64,000 nucleotides of DNA from Alviniconcha marisindica. Taxonomy: Eukaryota; Mollusca; Gastropoda; Provannidae. The stretch spans positions 100,001 to 164,000 of the forward strand of contig JABMCL010003845.1 in the NCBI GenBank assembly GCA_018857735.1, given 5' to 3'. The first letter of the stretch is position 1, and each line of letters opens with the position of its first letter. Positions 11,130 to 24,193 of the stretch are shown here, piece after piece. A program made the translations under genes and the position numbers. The notes beneath the pieces are model-generated. The model was not told where the DNA came from, did not search any database, and worked only from the letters and a program-made list of their open reading frames with translations.

Positions 11130-11182
11130 TGTGTAGCTAGATCAGAGAATAGTGCTATATAAACGTTATCTATTATTATTAT
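11130..11182 (+). mobile_element. Solo SINE/LINE 3' tail
   Basis: The sequence AGAGAATAGTGCTATATAAA followed by CGTTATCTATTATTATT matches the tail of the SINE at 14890-15215 and the 3' end of the LINE at 19731-21150. It is probably a severely 5'-truncated insertion. Confidence 0.6.
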
Positions 11183-11812
11183 TTTCAAAATAATGGAGAG
11201 AATCTTCATTTTCCAAAAGGAATTAACGAAAGATGACAAAAGGAAAGTTATCTCGTGGTTCACCTGTATTCAATGTAACGAATGGAAAATCTGAATCGCT
11301 CCTACTGTGTGATGTGCTGGCCTCTGTGTAAGTAAGTCTTGATCACTTCAGTTTGCTGAATTTTTATTTTATTTTTTATTTTTTTCAACTCTGCTTTGTA
11401 CTAGCATCAGATTATTTATTCGTTGAATACCTGCTTCTGCATTCGTGTCATATGAGCAAAGTGATCAGTTTTCTTAAGCGGTCTGTTTCTCCTTCCACTG
11501 TGCTTGCTGCATGGTTAGAGGCGATAGTTACCCTGCGAAAGGACACGCAAGCATCAGTACAAGTATATTCCATTCCAGTCAGTTCGTTAACACTTTATAT
11601 TCACCCTGCAAGGGGCAGTTCCACCAGGCGGGCTCATAACAACAGAGTTTGAGACAATAGTTATAAAGACGAAAGCACAAAGATACAGGCAAACAATTTA
11701 TAATACAACTCTTATAGTTGTAACTTACAGTAGCATCCAGTCATTGCATGCAAATGCAAGAAGAAACTGCCATCACAACGTGAACAATGATATAATTTGA
11801 TCATATCAGTTC

Positions 11813-12022
<210 letters not shown>

Positions 12023-12646
12023 GCTCAATTGACTGCAGCGTCACAGGATAACAGGCAACAATAATTAGCATGCTTAAATAAAATAAAAATAGCATACTAA
12101 AATATAGATAAGTAGCATGCTTATATATAAATAAGTAACATGCTTTATGTTACTAGCATTATGAGGTTAGTTTGTTAGTTTTGTACACAACACTGCTCCG
12201 GAGCCCTATTGAAGACAAACCTCTTTAACGTGAAATTCTGCTTCAGATAAAGTGATTCAAAAATCCATGCAATACTGTTTCCTTGTTGTTTTGTTCTCGT
12301 AATTATACAAACCAAATGTCTGCTTGTAGTCAGTAATTTTTACTGTCCAACCCCCTTTTGACTTAAGAGGATTCCACTGCAGAGGCACTGATATTTTTTA
12401 ATCTTGTTGCCTGAACGAAGGAAGGCAACACTGGAAAACATTCTGAAGGTTAGAGCGCTTATGGGACTTCCTTGAACACGTATATGCAGTCTTGAACTGA
12501 AACTGAGAAGGAAATAATTGTTCGTTTCACGTCCTAATTCCCCCTCCCCCTTAAAACGTGCAGGTGTAATTTATTTGTTTGTTTGTTGTTGGTTTTGGGG
12601 GGCTGCAAGCACAAATGGACCGACGAATATTGACTGCGTGTTTTGT

Positions 12647-12652
12647 AATAAA
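12647..12652 (+). terminator. Candidate polyadenylation signal AATAAA for FOG
   Basis: AATAAA about 2.2 kb after the FOG stop codon. Alternatives at 12077 and 12082 lie in an A-rich run. No transcript evidence is available. Confidence 0.25.
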
Positions 12653-13413
12653 GTATCTGTGTGTACTATGTGTTGCTGATTCTGTGGAAGAATAGATCTC
12701 ACCCATTTTTTTTTTTGTGTGCCATGCAATTCAGTCCCAACTATCTCTGCACTTCCGGTGCATGGGTAGAATCTTAATTTCATATGTGATAATTGAACTC
12801 TGGACTGGAGAAATGGTCTTTAGCTTTGTGGGAAAACGATATTTTTCTTCTTTTGTTATTTTATTTTTTTCCAACATGAGTCCGCGCTTGTGTATTCTGT
12901 TTGGTATTATTTGTTCTAACATGCTCTAAATATTAGTACATGTATCTGTATGTGGTTTGATTCAAACGTGTACTGTAGTCCTCGTGGTTTTCAGGGAAAA
13001 TGCACAATATAGCTAACTACACATGTTACAGCTATGTGCATGATTATTAGAATGAGTCACAAATGTGCTTGGTTATTCATAGCTTGCGCTTAAGATGAAG
13101 CATAGCATCACACAACGGTTAATTATCAATGCCAGTGCATTCACAGCATGCAAACTACGTTATCTGATTGGGGCTAACTTTGTTCACATACGCATATCTT
13201 ATCATTTATTTAGCAATATGCATATTATTATTTACATATAAATGTATCCTCCTGCGTATCTAGAGTCCGATCAAAACGTCGCTAGACTGTCGATTGGGGA
13301 AATCTGCTGTTTGCCAACGTATACGTTTGTAAACCACCATTTTTCAGGATACTGATTCTTCAGCCGGCCTAACTGACGGTCTTTCGGTCTGTCTGCCCCC
13401 ACCCACCCCTCTC

Positions 13414-13444
<31 letters not shown>

Positions 13445-13998
13445 TTTGGGGGGTGGGGCAGTGCCATGAGTGTGTGTGTCCACAGATCGAAGTGTTCTTT
13501 GCATATGGAGCATTGACTGATTTATTATTTATTAAACGACAGAATAAACTCATCTGACATTCCAGTAGTATAAACCTCACACTTGTAGCCATAAACCATA
13601 TACATACAATACATAATGTATTATTTTCTCTGTTTGCGTCACTGCCAGGTTTGCATGAACAGAGCCCCCGTAACTCAACCTGTGTATATTCTGATTATCA
13701 AACCATTCAAGCATGCATAAGCGTAACCATTGCAGATTAGTACGAAAACATGTTTTGAGTGCGTGTATTTTTATTTCCATCCATCCGAGAGTGTATGTGC
13801 TTAGTCAGCAAAATATCAGTAGTCCCAAGGCCTCCAAAATATATCATGGAGCTAATTACAGTGTGTGTGTGTGTGTGTATATATATATTATGTGTAAGTA
13901 TGACCATGCAGAATATTAATGCACAAATACAATACAAACTGTATAATGGAATGCTCGCTGCTGCTTAGGTAAGACCAGCATTTTCGGCGTATTTGGAC
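12653..13998. other. Intergenic, no gene seen
   Basis: AT-rich sequence with a (CT)n run at about 13409-13444 and a (GT)n(AT)n run at about 13861-13889. No conserved coding frame is recognised. Confidence 0.5.
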
Positions 13999-13999
13999 C

Positions 14000-14001
<2 letters not shown>

Positions 14002-14082
<81 letters not shown>
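14002..14082 (+). repeat. (CT)n microsatellite
   Basis: An uninterrupted CT run of about 80 bases. Confidence 0.95.
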
Positions 14083-14889
14083 AAAGATACCGCCAACTGT
14101 TACTGTGTACGTGGCCACATGGTTGTAACAGATTGCCCGCAGCACACTTCAGACATTATTCCAATACAAGTGGCAGTCGCTGGAAAACCCCGAAGGCAAA
14201 ATTTGTTCTAAAATCTGGCTCGGGCGGCTACGACCGGCGCAGGTAAAAACGTCACTATTTCAAAGCTGTGAAGTGCGACAGCACTGTTATCTGTTATCAG
14301 TGCATATGGTCATTATGCACTGACTCATTTTCACAACTGAGCAGCTTAATAAGGCTATCTGCGTGACCTCACCATCACTCGTTTTCACTGTCGGCTTGCT
14401 ACTTGCTCACCTTGATTTCACAGGAATGAAGTCTGTCCGCGTGACCCGGGCTCGCACTCGGATCAACGCACCACTGACCCCTATTTGTCTTGTCCATGCA
14501 CTTACAGTCAGCAGTTGATTTTTATTTTTTATTTTTTCAAAAGATTTATTGATACAACACAGTTGAATTACACAGATGAGTACAGAAAGTTCCTTTCTCT
14601 GCCTATTCGGCTTTTATGGTAAATAGAATAGAATAGAATAACTGTCTGTGAACAACTGCGTGCTACAGTGACTCTAGAAATGAACCCACTTACCGTTTCA
14701 GTAACGTATAGACAGTGGTGCTGCCATTTCTTGAAAAATAATTTGATTGAGTCGTAAACTGAACAGAGACGATTCTATTCCAGTACCACATGAGCTGATC
14801 TTCCTCCTCTTCTTCCAGGAGTTAAGTGTAACCAGAATCTTTTCTTCTCTTGGCATAATATGCCGCGTTATCATAATTAAAGAGCGTGG

Positions 14890-15215
14890 GGAGCGGGGAT
14901 AGCTCAGTGGTTAGAGCGCCGGACTCGTGATAAAAAAAAGGTCGTGGGTTCGAATCCCTGCAGGAGCGGTGGGAGAGTTTTATGTGGCACCAGCCATGCC
15001 AGCGCTATAAGTACACCACTTGGGTGGATAGTCAAAAACGTGCTACAAAAAGTTGTTCACTCATGTAGAATCACATGCGAATGCAGTGAGTCTGCTCGAG
15101 AGCGGGGAATAGCGCTATATAAAAGCGGTCAACAAAGACTGAACAGGAAGCCCCGTCCCTAATAAGCCTTATGGTTTCTGTGGACGTTAAGCACCATGTT
15201 TACTTACTTACTGAA
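14890..15215 (+). mobile_element. tRNA-derived SINE, full-length-looking
   Basis: The head GGGGATAGCTCAGTGGTTAG has an A-box and GGTTCGAATCC is a B-box, forming a tRNA-like region with an A-rich insertion in the anticodon arm. The body carries CACTTGGGTGGATAG and GAATCACATGCGAATGCAG. It ends in a tail related to LINE 3' ends (GGGGAATAGCGCTATATAAA). A second block, CCTAATAAGCCTTATGG to GTTTACTTACTTACT, follows. It is not a functional tRNA gene, because the anticodon arm is disrupted and a SINE body follows. Confidence 0.85.
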
Positions 15216-15224
15216 CAGGTTCTC

Positions 15225-15385
15225 ATAGTTCAGGAGCTGTGTGAGAGTCGAGGTGGCCGTCCTGGGCTGTTCGTCCTAACGAGCCTTCTGGTTTCCGTGG
15301 ACGTATAGCTATATTGAACCATGCTTCGGCATTGGTCTCAGCTTGTCCACCGACATCCGAGGACATTAAGCAACACAACCGACTG
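15225..15385 (+). repeat. Dispersed repeat, copy of 1135-1280 family
   Basis: Carries CAGGAGCTGTGTGAGAGTCG, GGTTTCCGTGGACGTA and CACCGACATCCGAGGAC in the same order as the copy at 1135-1280. It directly follows the SINE. Confidence 0.65.
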
Positions 15386-15424
15386 AACAGGCCTCATGCA
15401 AGGAAGCGGAACAAGGTCTCAAGG

Positions 15425-15600
15425 AAATGTTATAAGCTGACAAGAAATGCTGGCTTTGAAAATTTGGCTGCACTTAAGAATTTGTGAGAAGCTGGAATTT
15501 AATCAGGAAATTATACGGCGTCCTCTAACGAGCAGATGGAAGGCACTTTGCCAATGACGTCATAATTATGACGTCCTAAGGGCAGGGAAAGGGCTGATAA
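15425..15600 (+). mobile_element. Degenerate MITE of the 'CTTTTCACTGCCA' family
   Basis: The interior (GAGAAGCTGGAATTTAATCAG to CACTTTGCCAATGACGTCAT) matches the interior of the copy at 24690-24924, with poorly preserved ends. Confidence 0.55.
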
Positions 15601-15884
15601 GACATTTTTTGTCAAAGGGCGGACATACATGGCTTTCTGGCGTGCCGCGCGATGGTTTCTCAGCGCGCCTTGCATCCGAAGGCAGTTAAGACGGGCAATG
15701 AGAAGTGTGGAAAAATGTTGGCTCAGAAGAAGCGAAAAGCCGCGGTCCTTCACCCCGTCGCAACTAGGACTGAGTCGAGTCGAACCCTGGCCACTGGAAT
15801 TACAATCCACGGCGCTGCAATTCAGCCTGGCCGCGAATCTCATCTAGCCTAATAATCAAATGATTAATCAACAAACTAAGGATG

Positions 15885-15885
15885 A

Positions 15886-15920
<35 letters not shown>

Positions 15921-15922
15921 CA

Positions 15923-15977
<55 letters not shown>

Positions 15978-16090
15978 GAGTCTCTGTCTCTCTCTCTCTC
16001 TCTCTCTCTGTCTGTCTGTCTGTCTGTCTCTGTCTCTCTCCCTGTCTCTGTCTCTCTCTGTCTCTCTCTCTCTCCCCCCCCCCCCCCCCC
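15885..16090 (+). repeat. (CA)n(CT)n(TCTG)n microsatellite and poly-C
   Basis: A CA block, then about 150 bp of CT with TCTG interruptions, then a C run. Confidence 0.95.
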
Positions 16091-16283
16091 GCCCCCTTAG
16101 GGAGTCAGCCTAATTACCGCTCAAACTCCCATGTTTGTTAATTCCGCACAGGCGCCCTGGGCCTCGTTCTGTTTCAGATCGTAATCAAGTGATGCTTTGT
16201 TAAAATATGTACAGCTGACTGTGACGCATCAAACCTCGATAGGCTTTACCCATTACGCAACTTTAGACAGCGCTGTGGTCAGG

Positions 16284-16524
16284 TTAACCTTTTCACTGCC
16301 ATGCTTTCCGAGCAGTCACTCTGAAAACGACGGATAAAAGTGCCAAATTTGAAATCATTAAGGCTTTTTTGCCCCATTCGAATGAGCACGTGAAAGGATT
16401 CTATCAAAATGCACAGTATTGAAAGTAGATTTGTAATAGGACCATCAAATATACTGTTTGCTGGCGTGTATGTGTGCACTTTTCAGCCCGGAGATTTTAC
16501 AGGTTGTGGCAGTGAAGTGGTTAA
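16284..16524 (+). mobile_element. MITE with TTAACCTTTTCACTGCCA inverted ends
   Basis: The left end TTAACCTTTTCACTGCCA is matched on the other strand at the right end (TGGCAGTGAAGTGGTTAA). The element is about 241 bp with no coding capacity. Related copies are at 15425-15600, 24690-24924 and 31417-31634. Confidence 0.75.
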
Positions 16525-16903
16525 ATCACAACTTCATGGAGCACCATCCAACAGCAAACGGCTTTTGCCGCTGAGAAAGTCGAAGCCCCTTCCCTCGCCA
16601 CTTCGCCATACGGGTGTCAAACCTCCTCCTCTGATCCAAACACACAAACGGTTAAAAAGAACCTTAATATTAATGGACAGTACAAAGCGTGTGTAAATTT
16701 TCGGGGATATGTCCATTTTTCAAAGCGACAAAATGACAGGTAGACGACGAAAAATGAAAATACAATACTTATCCGGTATTTGTTTGTTTGGATCTTGTTT
16801 TAAAACGCTAGCAGTCAACATTGTTTCAGGGTTTGTTTGTTTTTTGTAATCTCCACGTCTGAATCATACCTTCTTCTCTTTTTTCCCCTTCCCCCCTGTA
16901 CAC

Positions 16904-17060
16904 TACTTTCTTCTTCTTCTTCTTCTTCTTCTCGACCCCCCTCCCTCCCTTTCTCTCTCTTCCAGGGTCCGGAGGCCTACGGAAATAAGTGTTGTCTTGT
17001 CCTCTGTCTGTCTGTTTGTGTGTGTGTGTGTGTGTGTTCTCTCTCTCTCTCTCTCTCTTC

Positions 17061-17133
<73 letters not shown>

Positions 17134-17136
17134 CCA
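16904..17136 (+). repeat. (CTT)n, (GT)n and (CT)n microsatellites
   Basis: A CTT run at about 16909-16933, GT at about 17017-17037 and CT at about 17038-17130. Confidence 0.9.
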
Positions 17137-17529
17137 CCCCCGTACCCCCTCGACTCACTCACTCCCTCCCTCCATCAGCTGGGCAACACCCACAAACAGT
17201 GGTAATGGTCCACCTGTAGACTTTGTGTGTGCAGTAATGAGAAAGAAAAACACTCTAAGCAGTTTTTGCTGTAAACTGAAATCCTGCGATTTTCAACGTT
17301 TTAAGCTCAAAGATCTGAGGAAGAACGTGTTTCTGTTTTCGTGACTTGTACTGTTACTGGTGTACTAGGATGAGCACCATTCCAGCACCGCTGGTGACAG
17401 CGCGGCATGGTGTTCAAGAAGCAATTCAGTGGAGCCCCGTCAGGGCGCGTTTGGTACAGTCTGTTTAGTGATGTTGTGTAATGTAATAAAATCAAGGCAC
17501 ATATGAGATGTGGACTGACTTATTTTCGG

Positions 17530-17610
17530 AGTGTGTGTGTGTGTGTATGTGCGCGCGCGCGCGCGTGCGTGTGTGTGCGCGTGCGTGCGTGTGTGTGTGC
17601 GCGCGCGCGC

Positions 17611-17653
<43 letters not shown>

Positions 17654-17735
17654 TGTGTGAGAAAGACACACACACACACACACAGATATATATAGAGCGA
17701 GACAGACAGACAGAGACAGACAGATAGACAGACAG
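17530..17735 (+). repeat. Alternating (GT)/(GC) tract and (GACA)n
   Basis: An alternating purine-pyrimidine tract of GTGTGCGCGC type over about 130 bp, followed by CA and GACA/GATA runs. Its composition suits Z-DNA formation, which is inference from base composition. Confidence 0.9.
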
Positions 17736-19084
17736 AGAGAGACTAAAATAATAATTGTGCGAGTAGATAACTTGATGTTTTACGCCCAGTCAACCATTGC
17801 ATAGTTGTGCGAATATTCACAAAACAATGTGAACTGAACTACCGTTAGGTGATATAGTTCTGTATTCAAATGATAATTCTGAGGTGCAGAATGTTAGAGA
17901 CTTACTGTCCACCCATAATAAATAATTAACATAACACGCATAAAATATTTCCTCAGATACGGTGGTGTGGTGTCAGGTGTTGCAATGAAGTCAGGGTGAT
18001 GATTATTCCTGTGGGCACGATTATTTTTCAGACATTCTTACCTAGCATGAATTGCAAATACAGATGATTACAGAGTGTGAAAAAACATTTATTCAGATGT
18101 CACACAAAACATAATTCTGATAGCATCAAAACTCATGACATGTCTTTTTTTGGACATTTACGTAAGTATGAGCGGTCGTGTGTTGTGATTCATTCTGGTG
18201 TTTTCACTACAGATTCTTTTTTCGAGTCATACACAGGCTGACTCTAAAAATCATGACAGTGAGGGTAGTACCATACTTTTAACAACAATGAAAATATTCA
18301 CAATTAACATGTACAATTTTGCCTCTTTGCAATATATGTAATAATCACAGTCATTTAACAGATACTGTTTGTATACTGTTCTATCTGCTATAAACAGCTT
18401 AAATCGGGAGAGGGATGTGGACGACAATATTTTTAACGTCAAAAAAAAAGTATCCTCAAATTGCATCTGAAGTCTAAACTGGGCCAAAATGTATTCCTAT
18501 GAGGGACGTGGCCATTCTGAACGTTTTTTTGTTTTTTGTTGTTGTTGTTTAATTTAGGGGATGTACCTCTGGTGGAGTTTATGTACCTTGTATTTGCACG
18601 CATTCCAGGTGAGAGTTACCGTAGACGACTCAGGTCTTTGGCTTTTGTATTTGTGTTACGTATTTCGAGCGCTAATTAACTCCCTTGTGCGTTGATTCTT
18701 TCTGAACGTAAGCAGAGAAAATCTGGTCACGATGATAACACAGCTTTTCAAGGTGCAGTATACCCAAGTTAGTCTGATATCAGCGACTTTACAAATGCAT
18801 ATTCACAGCTTTTCCGTGTGCGCATCAGTGTTTAGCCTTGTTTACTTGGTTTTGACTGTTGTGAAAATTGTTTCACATGTTCTCGCAGAACTCCCGTCAA
18901 AACTGGAAGACTTATTGCCTACAATTACCGCACAGTTCAAAGCAATTCTTTACTCAGTGTCATAAGTCAAGAAATTGTGGATACGATGGTGAGGACACAT
19001 AATAAAATACAATGGTGAACAGCTTCATTAGCACATAATTATATTCATACTCGCGAATAAACACTACAACTAACTCAACACACC
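17736..19084. other. Intergenic, no gene seen
   Basis: AT-rich sequence. The longer open frames lack codon bias, motifs or splice context. No repeat family was recognised here. Confidence 0.5.
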
Positions 19085-19215
19085 AAAGGTAAGTCAGTAA
19101 GTAAACATGATGCTTTATGTCCACAGTAAGTAAACCATGGTGCTTAACGTCCACATAAGCCATAAGGCTTATTGGGACGGGTTTACGTCCACAGAAGCGA
19201 GGTGGCTTATTAGGG
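19085..19215 (-). repeat. SINE tail fragments, tandem pair
   Basis: Overlapping copies of the block that reads CTTAACGTCCACA then AGCCATAAGGCTTATTGGGA on the plus strand, the reverse of the tail after the SINE at 14890. A poly-G run follows at about 19226-19241. Confidence 0.65.
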
Positions 19216-19730
19216 ACATGGACGTGGGGGGGGGGGGGGGGAAGAGTGAAGCTCACCCGCGCGCTCCGACCCGGGAGGCCCACCACCGCCAGAACAACAA
19301 TGTTAAGGCGGTGGGGACTTCGCCATTGCGCAGCAACTAGTGTACTACGCAACTGCTGTTTCAACTGCTGTGCGGAACAGAGTCACAAGGATAATGTCCG
19401 TAGCACTGCTGTTGAGGAACAACTGAAGCGAAAGAAATCCAGCCCAGCTCCACCTCCCTGCTCTTGATCTCTTCTGGGCTCTCTCCAGCGGCACCACCTC
19501 CCTCCTCTTGCTCTCGCCTGGACCTGCAAATGAAAGTCTAACTTCTTCGTGAGAGTCCAGCTCACCTCCCTCCTCTTGATCTCGCCTGGATTCTGCACAC
19601 AAAAGATGAAAAAAGAACACTTCCGCAAGTTTTCAGGGAAGATTCTTTTTTCGAGTAAAAAAACAGACCGATGACGGATTGTGTTGTGACTGGACTGGAC
19701 AGGAAACCAACATAGCTCAACCAAAAACAG

Positions 19731-19957
19731 ATATTATTAATAATAATAATAGATAACTTTTGTATAGCGCTATTCTCTGGTGTACCCAAACTCACTGCGC
19801 TTAACATTCTCCAACATTTTCTAAGTTTCACAAACATAATACATATAATTATGACAACTAACAATGTAAAGTACATGTGCCATATGAGAAACAGCAATAT
19901 ATAAAGAAAATGAATCATTATATTACTACCTACCCTTAATTCCATCTCCCCCAACTG

Positions 19958-20041
<84 letters not shown>

Positions 20042-21150
20042 ATATGAAACAGGTAGCGGTTGGCATGTACAAATCAATCAGAAGGCTTGGCGGAAGAAAT
20101 GCGTTTTTAGGTTAACTTTGAAAGTTGGGAGGGAGGGAGAAGCTCTCAGGTCGGCCGGCAGCGAGTTCACCGAAGGTTTTCAGGTTTGTTTTGGGAATTT
20201 TGAGCAGTCTTTCTGTCGAAGAACGAAGGGAGCGCGATGGTTGATATGTGCAGAGAGAAGAAGACAGGTATGGTGGAAGAGTGCCGTCAAAGTGACGGAA
20301 AGCGAGCGTTGCGAGCTTGTACTGAACGCGGTATTTTACTGGGAGCCAGTGGAGTTCTTTCAAAAGCGGTGTGACATGATCACGCTTCGATTTTTTCAAG
20401 ATGAGCCGTGCGGCGTTGTTCTGGATCTTTTGTATGCACGCGATTTGTTCATCGGCTACTCCTGCGAACGTAGCATTGCAGTAGTCCAATCTTGACGTGA
20501 TCATAGACGCAACGAGCTCTTCTATGGAACTGTTAGAGAGGAACGGACGGATAGAGGCGATTCTCCTGAGTGCGAGAAACGTAGTGCGGCAGAGGCTACT
20601 TATGTGTTGTTTCACTGACAGTGTCTGGTCAAGATGCACTCCAAGGTACGTAACGGTGGTCTGGAAAGGAATGCAACTCCCATCTATATTTGCAGACTCG
20701 CAGTCGACCGAACTGATACGCACTGATGAACCTACAAGCATCATCTCAGTTTTTTTCTGTGTTAAGCTTCAGTTTGTTGCTTTGCATCCATGACAAAGTA
20801 TCGCTTATACAGGATTGAATGTTGGATTGAGCAGAAGTGAAATCGCTAGGTGGTGCACTGTCAGAGATTTCTGTGTCATCAGCGTACTTGTGATAGTCAC
20901 AGCTGTGACATGCTATGACATCAGACAGGGGTTGTGAATACAGGGTGAATAGTACAGGTCCGAGGACCGATCCCTGAGGAACACCAAAGACAAGGGGTAT
21001 TGGTGTGGACATCAAACCGTCAACCACAACAGACTGCGTCCTATCACTTAGGTATGACTCGAACCTAGACAGCGCTAATCCCGGGATTCCAAAAGAGCTC
21101 TCAAGTCGTCTTAATAGGATGGCATGGTCAAGGGTGTCAAAAGCAGCATA
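19731..21150 (-). mobile_element. 5'-truncated, frameshifted non-LTR retrotransposon (Jockey/CR1-type RT)
   Basis: On the minus strand, 21150 to 20750 encodes FDTLDHA, then FGVPQGSVLGPVLF and HKYADDTE, which are reverse transcriptase motifs including the YADD catalytic box. It continues to 20112 with the RT thumb and C-terminal region (YLGVHLDQTLSVKQHI, LDYCNA, LHWLPV). The tail 'NSLPADLRASPSLPTFK' is recoverable only by changing frame. Upstream RT and endonuclease are missing, and frame breaks make it inactive. The 3' end (19731-19800) has an AAT-rich tail and an 'AGAGAATAGCGCTATACAAA' block shared with the SINEs. A GCAC/CA microsatellite sits at 19960-20040. Confidence 0.85.
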
Positions 21151-22217
21151 TTAAGTGGTTTAGCTTTTCATCAGTTTGATGAGATTGATGAGATTTGTTT
21201 TTCTTTAACAGCATAAATCATTTCAGTTTTTCTAATACAATGCCATCACCCAGATAAGACTTAATTCATAGCCAACGTTTTGGCCGCTATGCATCTTCGA
21301 CTGATTAAAATTTTGCACCGTCACATGTATGATACAGCAGATTTTTCGTGCACTGATCCAACAGCATAACATTCAATCCTCCCATGCCTTCAAAACTGCG
21401 TTTAAAACTAATTCACCTACATAAACAAACCACAACATGTTCTTTTAAAGTCTGCCTTTTTATTTTTTCAACAGCATTCTGTCAAATCCTTGCACAAAAT
21501 TCAGTCAAGGTACAGAAAGCACAAGAGCAGACTGCCATACGCCCCTCCACCAATCTTCCTGTGTGGACTCTCTGGCTTTGAATGCTTTGATCAGAACTGC
21601 CCCAAGCAAAGAAGGATGCAGGAGCAGCACGGCTGAGGTCACCTCAATAGCATGATATATTCCTATCATTGTTTGTTAGTGCAATATGTTTATTGCTTGA
21701 AATGTTTTTTTAGCCAAAATTCGGCGCATGTTTCGTATTGTCTATTTAAAAATAAGCATTCCTTTGAACATTTTGTGTGTTTCAATCTTGTCTCAGAATG
21801 CTAGCAGTGAACTTTGATATTGTGTTGTTGTTTTGTTTTGTGTGTGTTTTTGTTTTTCTGAAGCACAGATGTCCCGAATGTTCATCTCATCTGCAGCAGT
21901 AAGCATTCAACCTGGTGTCCCTACACAAAAGATGAGAATGTTACACATAACAGCAAAAGTCAGCCACCCAAAGGCATGTGATGGTAAGGTGGGATAGTGG
22001 TAGTGTGATACTTAACAGAAACGTGAGAGAAAGAGGAACACAGCACAGAAAAGACACTGATGTACCTCAGACACTGGTGGTCCATGATCTTCTTTATTAA
22101 TTTGTGGATCAGTCCAAAACATCAAGACATTGGCAGTTCAATTGGATTCATTACAAAACATATATTCATGGACATGCTCTTCAATCATACTGAACACACA
22201 TGGTCTATTCATCTATC
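21151..22217. other. Intergenic, no gene seen
   Basis: AT-rich unique-looking sequence between the LINE fragment and the possible LTR. No coding or RNA feature is recognised. Confidence 0.45.
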
Positions 22218-22221
22218 TCGA

Positions 22222-23457
22222 TGTGAGCAAGTGCTCTTTGTACGTTTTTACAATAATCCCGCCCCGGTTATCAGATCCATGCAATTTCATTACTGTACTG
22301 TTAGTAACCCGAGAACTGGAGCAGACGACGCTTTTGTTATGAAGCGCTGCGTGTTGCGTAACGCCACATGGCCTTCTCACAGCCGACCGGCAATAGCCGC
22401 CGGTGCGCGCCATTTTCAAATCTGTTTACTCCTTAATATTTTGACCGCTTGTTTGTTTACCTACTCTTTGTTTACCTAGTCCTTTTTATGCACCAAGCCA
22501 TGTGTAATATAATTTGGCGTCTTAGAATGTTTATTTAGATCTTATTTAGACGCAGGATCGAGCTTAATCAGTAGCCGATGCCTCTCTGGGTCCATTCTTT
22601 TTATAGCCGTCGTCTGCATGGCGCGTTCTCTGTTTAGTACTAGTGAATAGTAGTGAATCGTTGTTTTGACTCGATTTAAAATAATTCTGTGTCGATCAAT
22701 GCTTTGTCGTATAGTATTTTGCTTAGCTGACTTCATGTTTAGTGTTTATTTTGGGTTGAAATTAACTTATTGAGTATTGTGTACTGTAGAAGCTAAATTA
22801 TATTCATAGACTACTTGGTATCACTATCAGCGCTGCTGCGACTAAAATAACGTGCCCCAGGCGAAAGTTCGCACCGATTGTTTTAGTACTAGTCTTTGAG
22901 TGTGTCTTGCTTCTCTTATAGAGCGTTGTATTGTATTTGTTATGTACCATTTTAACCGTGGGAGCGTGTTCTTTATTCTGATGTAAGTTTTAGTGACAGT
23001 TATATTTTGTACATTGTGTTAGTGGTGATTTAGTTGTACGAATCTGCTTATAGATAGGTGCAAGCCACGCTTCCCACTCTTGTTGTAAATTAATAAGTCA
23101 TGTGTGTACATTTTGTTTATACGGTTTAAAAGGTTGTAACTGTAGCTTCTATTTGATGTATTTCATGTTTTAATTAGTTTAGTTATTGTAGAGGAAACTG
23201 TATTTGTGCGGGCCAAGGAAACACAATTGTCAGCCATTTTGTGGTCCAGAGGGCAGATTTCATTGTAACGATAGCGTGTGTTCCTTGCGGCCGCGCAGTT
23301 CTCTTATCTATGCGTGCGCGTGAGGATTTTGGGTGTGCTGAGAAAGTTGTCTGCTGCTGTAGAATAAAGCCTGTTTGCCGTCGCCGCCTGCTGTGGTCTC
23401 CATTTTGACTGACTCCGCTGCCTGTGTCCTGTCCTTCTACCACTCCGCTCCATTACA
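22222..23457 (+). mobile_element. Possible solo LTR (about 1.24 kb)
   Basis: It starts TGTGAGC and ends CATTACA, giving TG...CA termini. It is flanked by TCGA on both sides (22218-22221 and 23458-23461), which may be a short target-site duplication. An AATAAA lies about 95 bp before the right end (GTAGAATAAAGCC), as expected for an LTR R region. No internal retrotransposon domain adjoins it. The left boundary is uncertain. Confidence 0.35.
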
Positions 23458-23539
23458 TCGATATCAAGAAGAACAGTGCAGGCAATAATTTTCAAATATC
23501 AAACCCCGCTCACACATGATGGAATGGAGAGAAAAAAGT

Positions 23540-23969
23540 GACAAAATTCACACACGCATAATACCATACACATGGTTACACAGACACAGACATAATAATA
23601 TTCACTCACACATGCACACACACATATATTATATATATATTAACACACACATAGCACATATACATGACTGGGCACACACACATCTCCCCACCCCCACCCC
23701 ACATGCGCATGCATACCCACTCTCTTTCTCTCTCTCACAGTCACTCACACACACAAACACACACACACACACACACACACTCACTGTCTCACACAAACAT
23801 GCATGCACACACACACACATGCACACACACACACACACTCACACACACAGACAAACACACAGACACAGAAACACACACACACACACACACACAACATGCA
23901 TGCAAACACACACACACATGCACACACACACACTCACACAGACACAGACACACACACACACACAACACA

Positions 23970-24032
<63 letters not shown>
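23540..24032 (+). repeat. Long imperfect (CA)n microsatellite
   Basis: About 490 bp dominated by CA with CT, CAGA and CATG interruptions, ending only about 20 bp from the stop codon of the FG-GAP gene, so it lies in that gene's 3' UTR or just downstream. Confidence 0.95.
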
Positions 24033-24051
24033 ACACACGGACAGCTTATGG

Positions 24052-24193
24052 CTATCTCAGCCTATCCTCTGCAGGTAACTCAGAGGGCTGAGTCAGAAGC
24101 CAGGTCACAAAGAGGATCGTCAGAAGTACAGCGGACGCATAGAGGATGCTGTACTCATAGTTCGCCTTCTGCTTCACAGTGAATCCAATGAAT
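24052..24193 (-). CDS. FG-GAP protein exon 10, C-terminal transmembrane helix and stop
   Basis: Acceptor GTTGTTGACAG. It encodes [18 protein letters not shown], then a 17-residue hydrophobic helix and a short acidic tail ending at TAG (24052-24054). Confidence 0.9.

Noticed and set aside
14895..14965. A tRNA gene
   Set aside because: A- and B-boxes are present, but the anticodon arm holds an A8 insertion and a SINE body and tail follow, so it is a SINE head.
17530..17735. Origin or regulatory Z-DNA element
   Set aside because: Base composition permits Z-DNA, but it is an ordinary GT/GC microsatellite far from any gene start.
20112..21027. A host gene encoding a reverse transcriptase
   Set aside because: The frame is broken, the 5' part is missing and the 3' end has a typical LINE tail, so it is a dead element.
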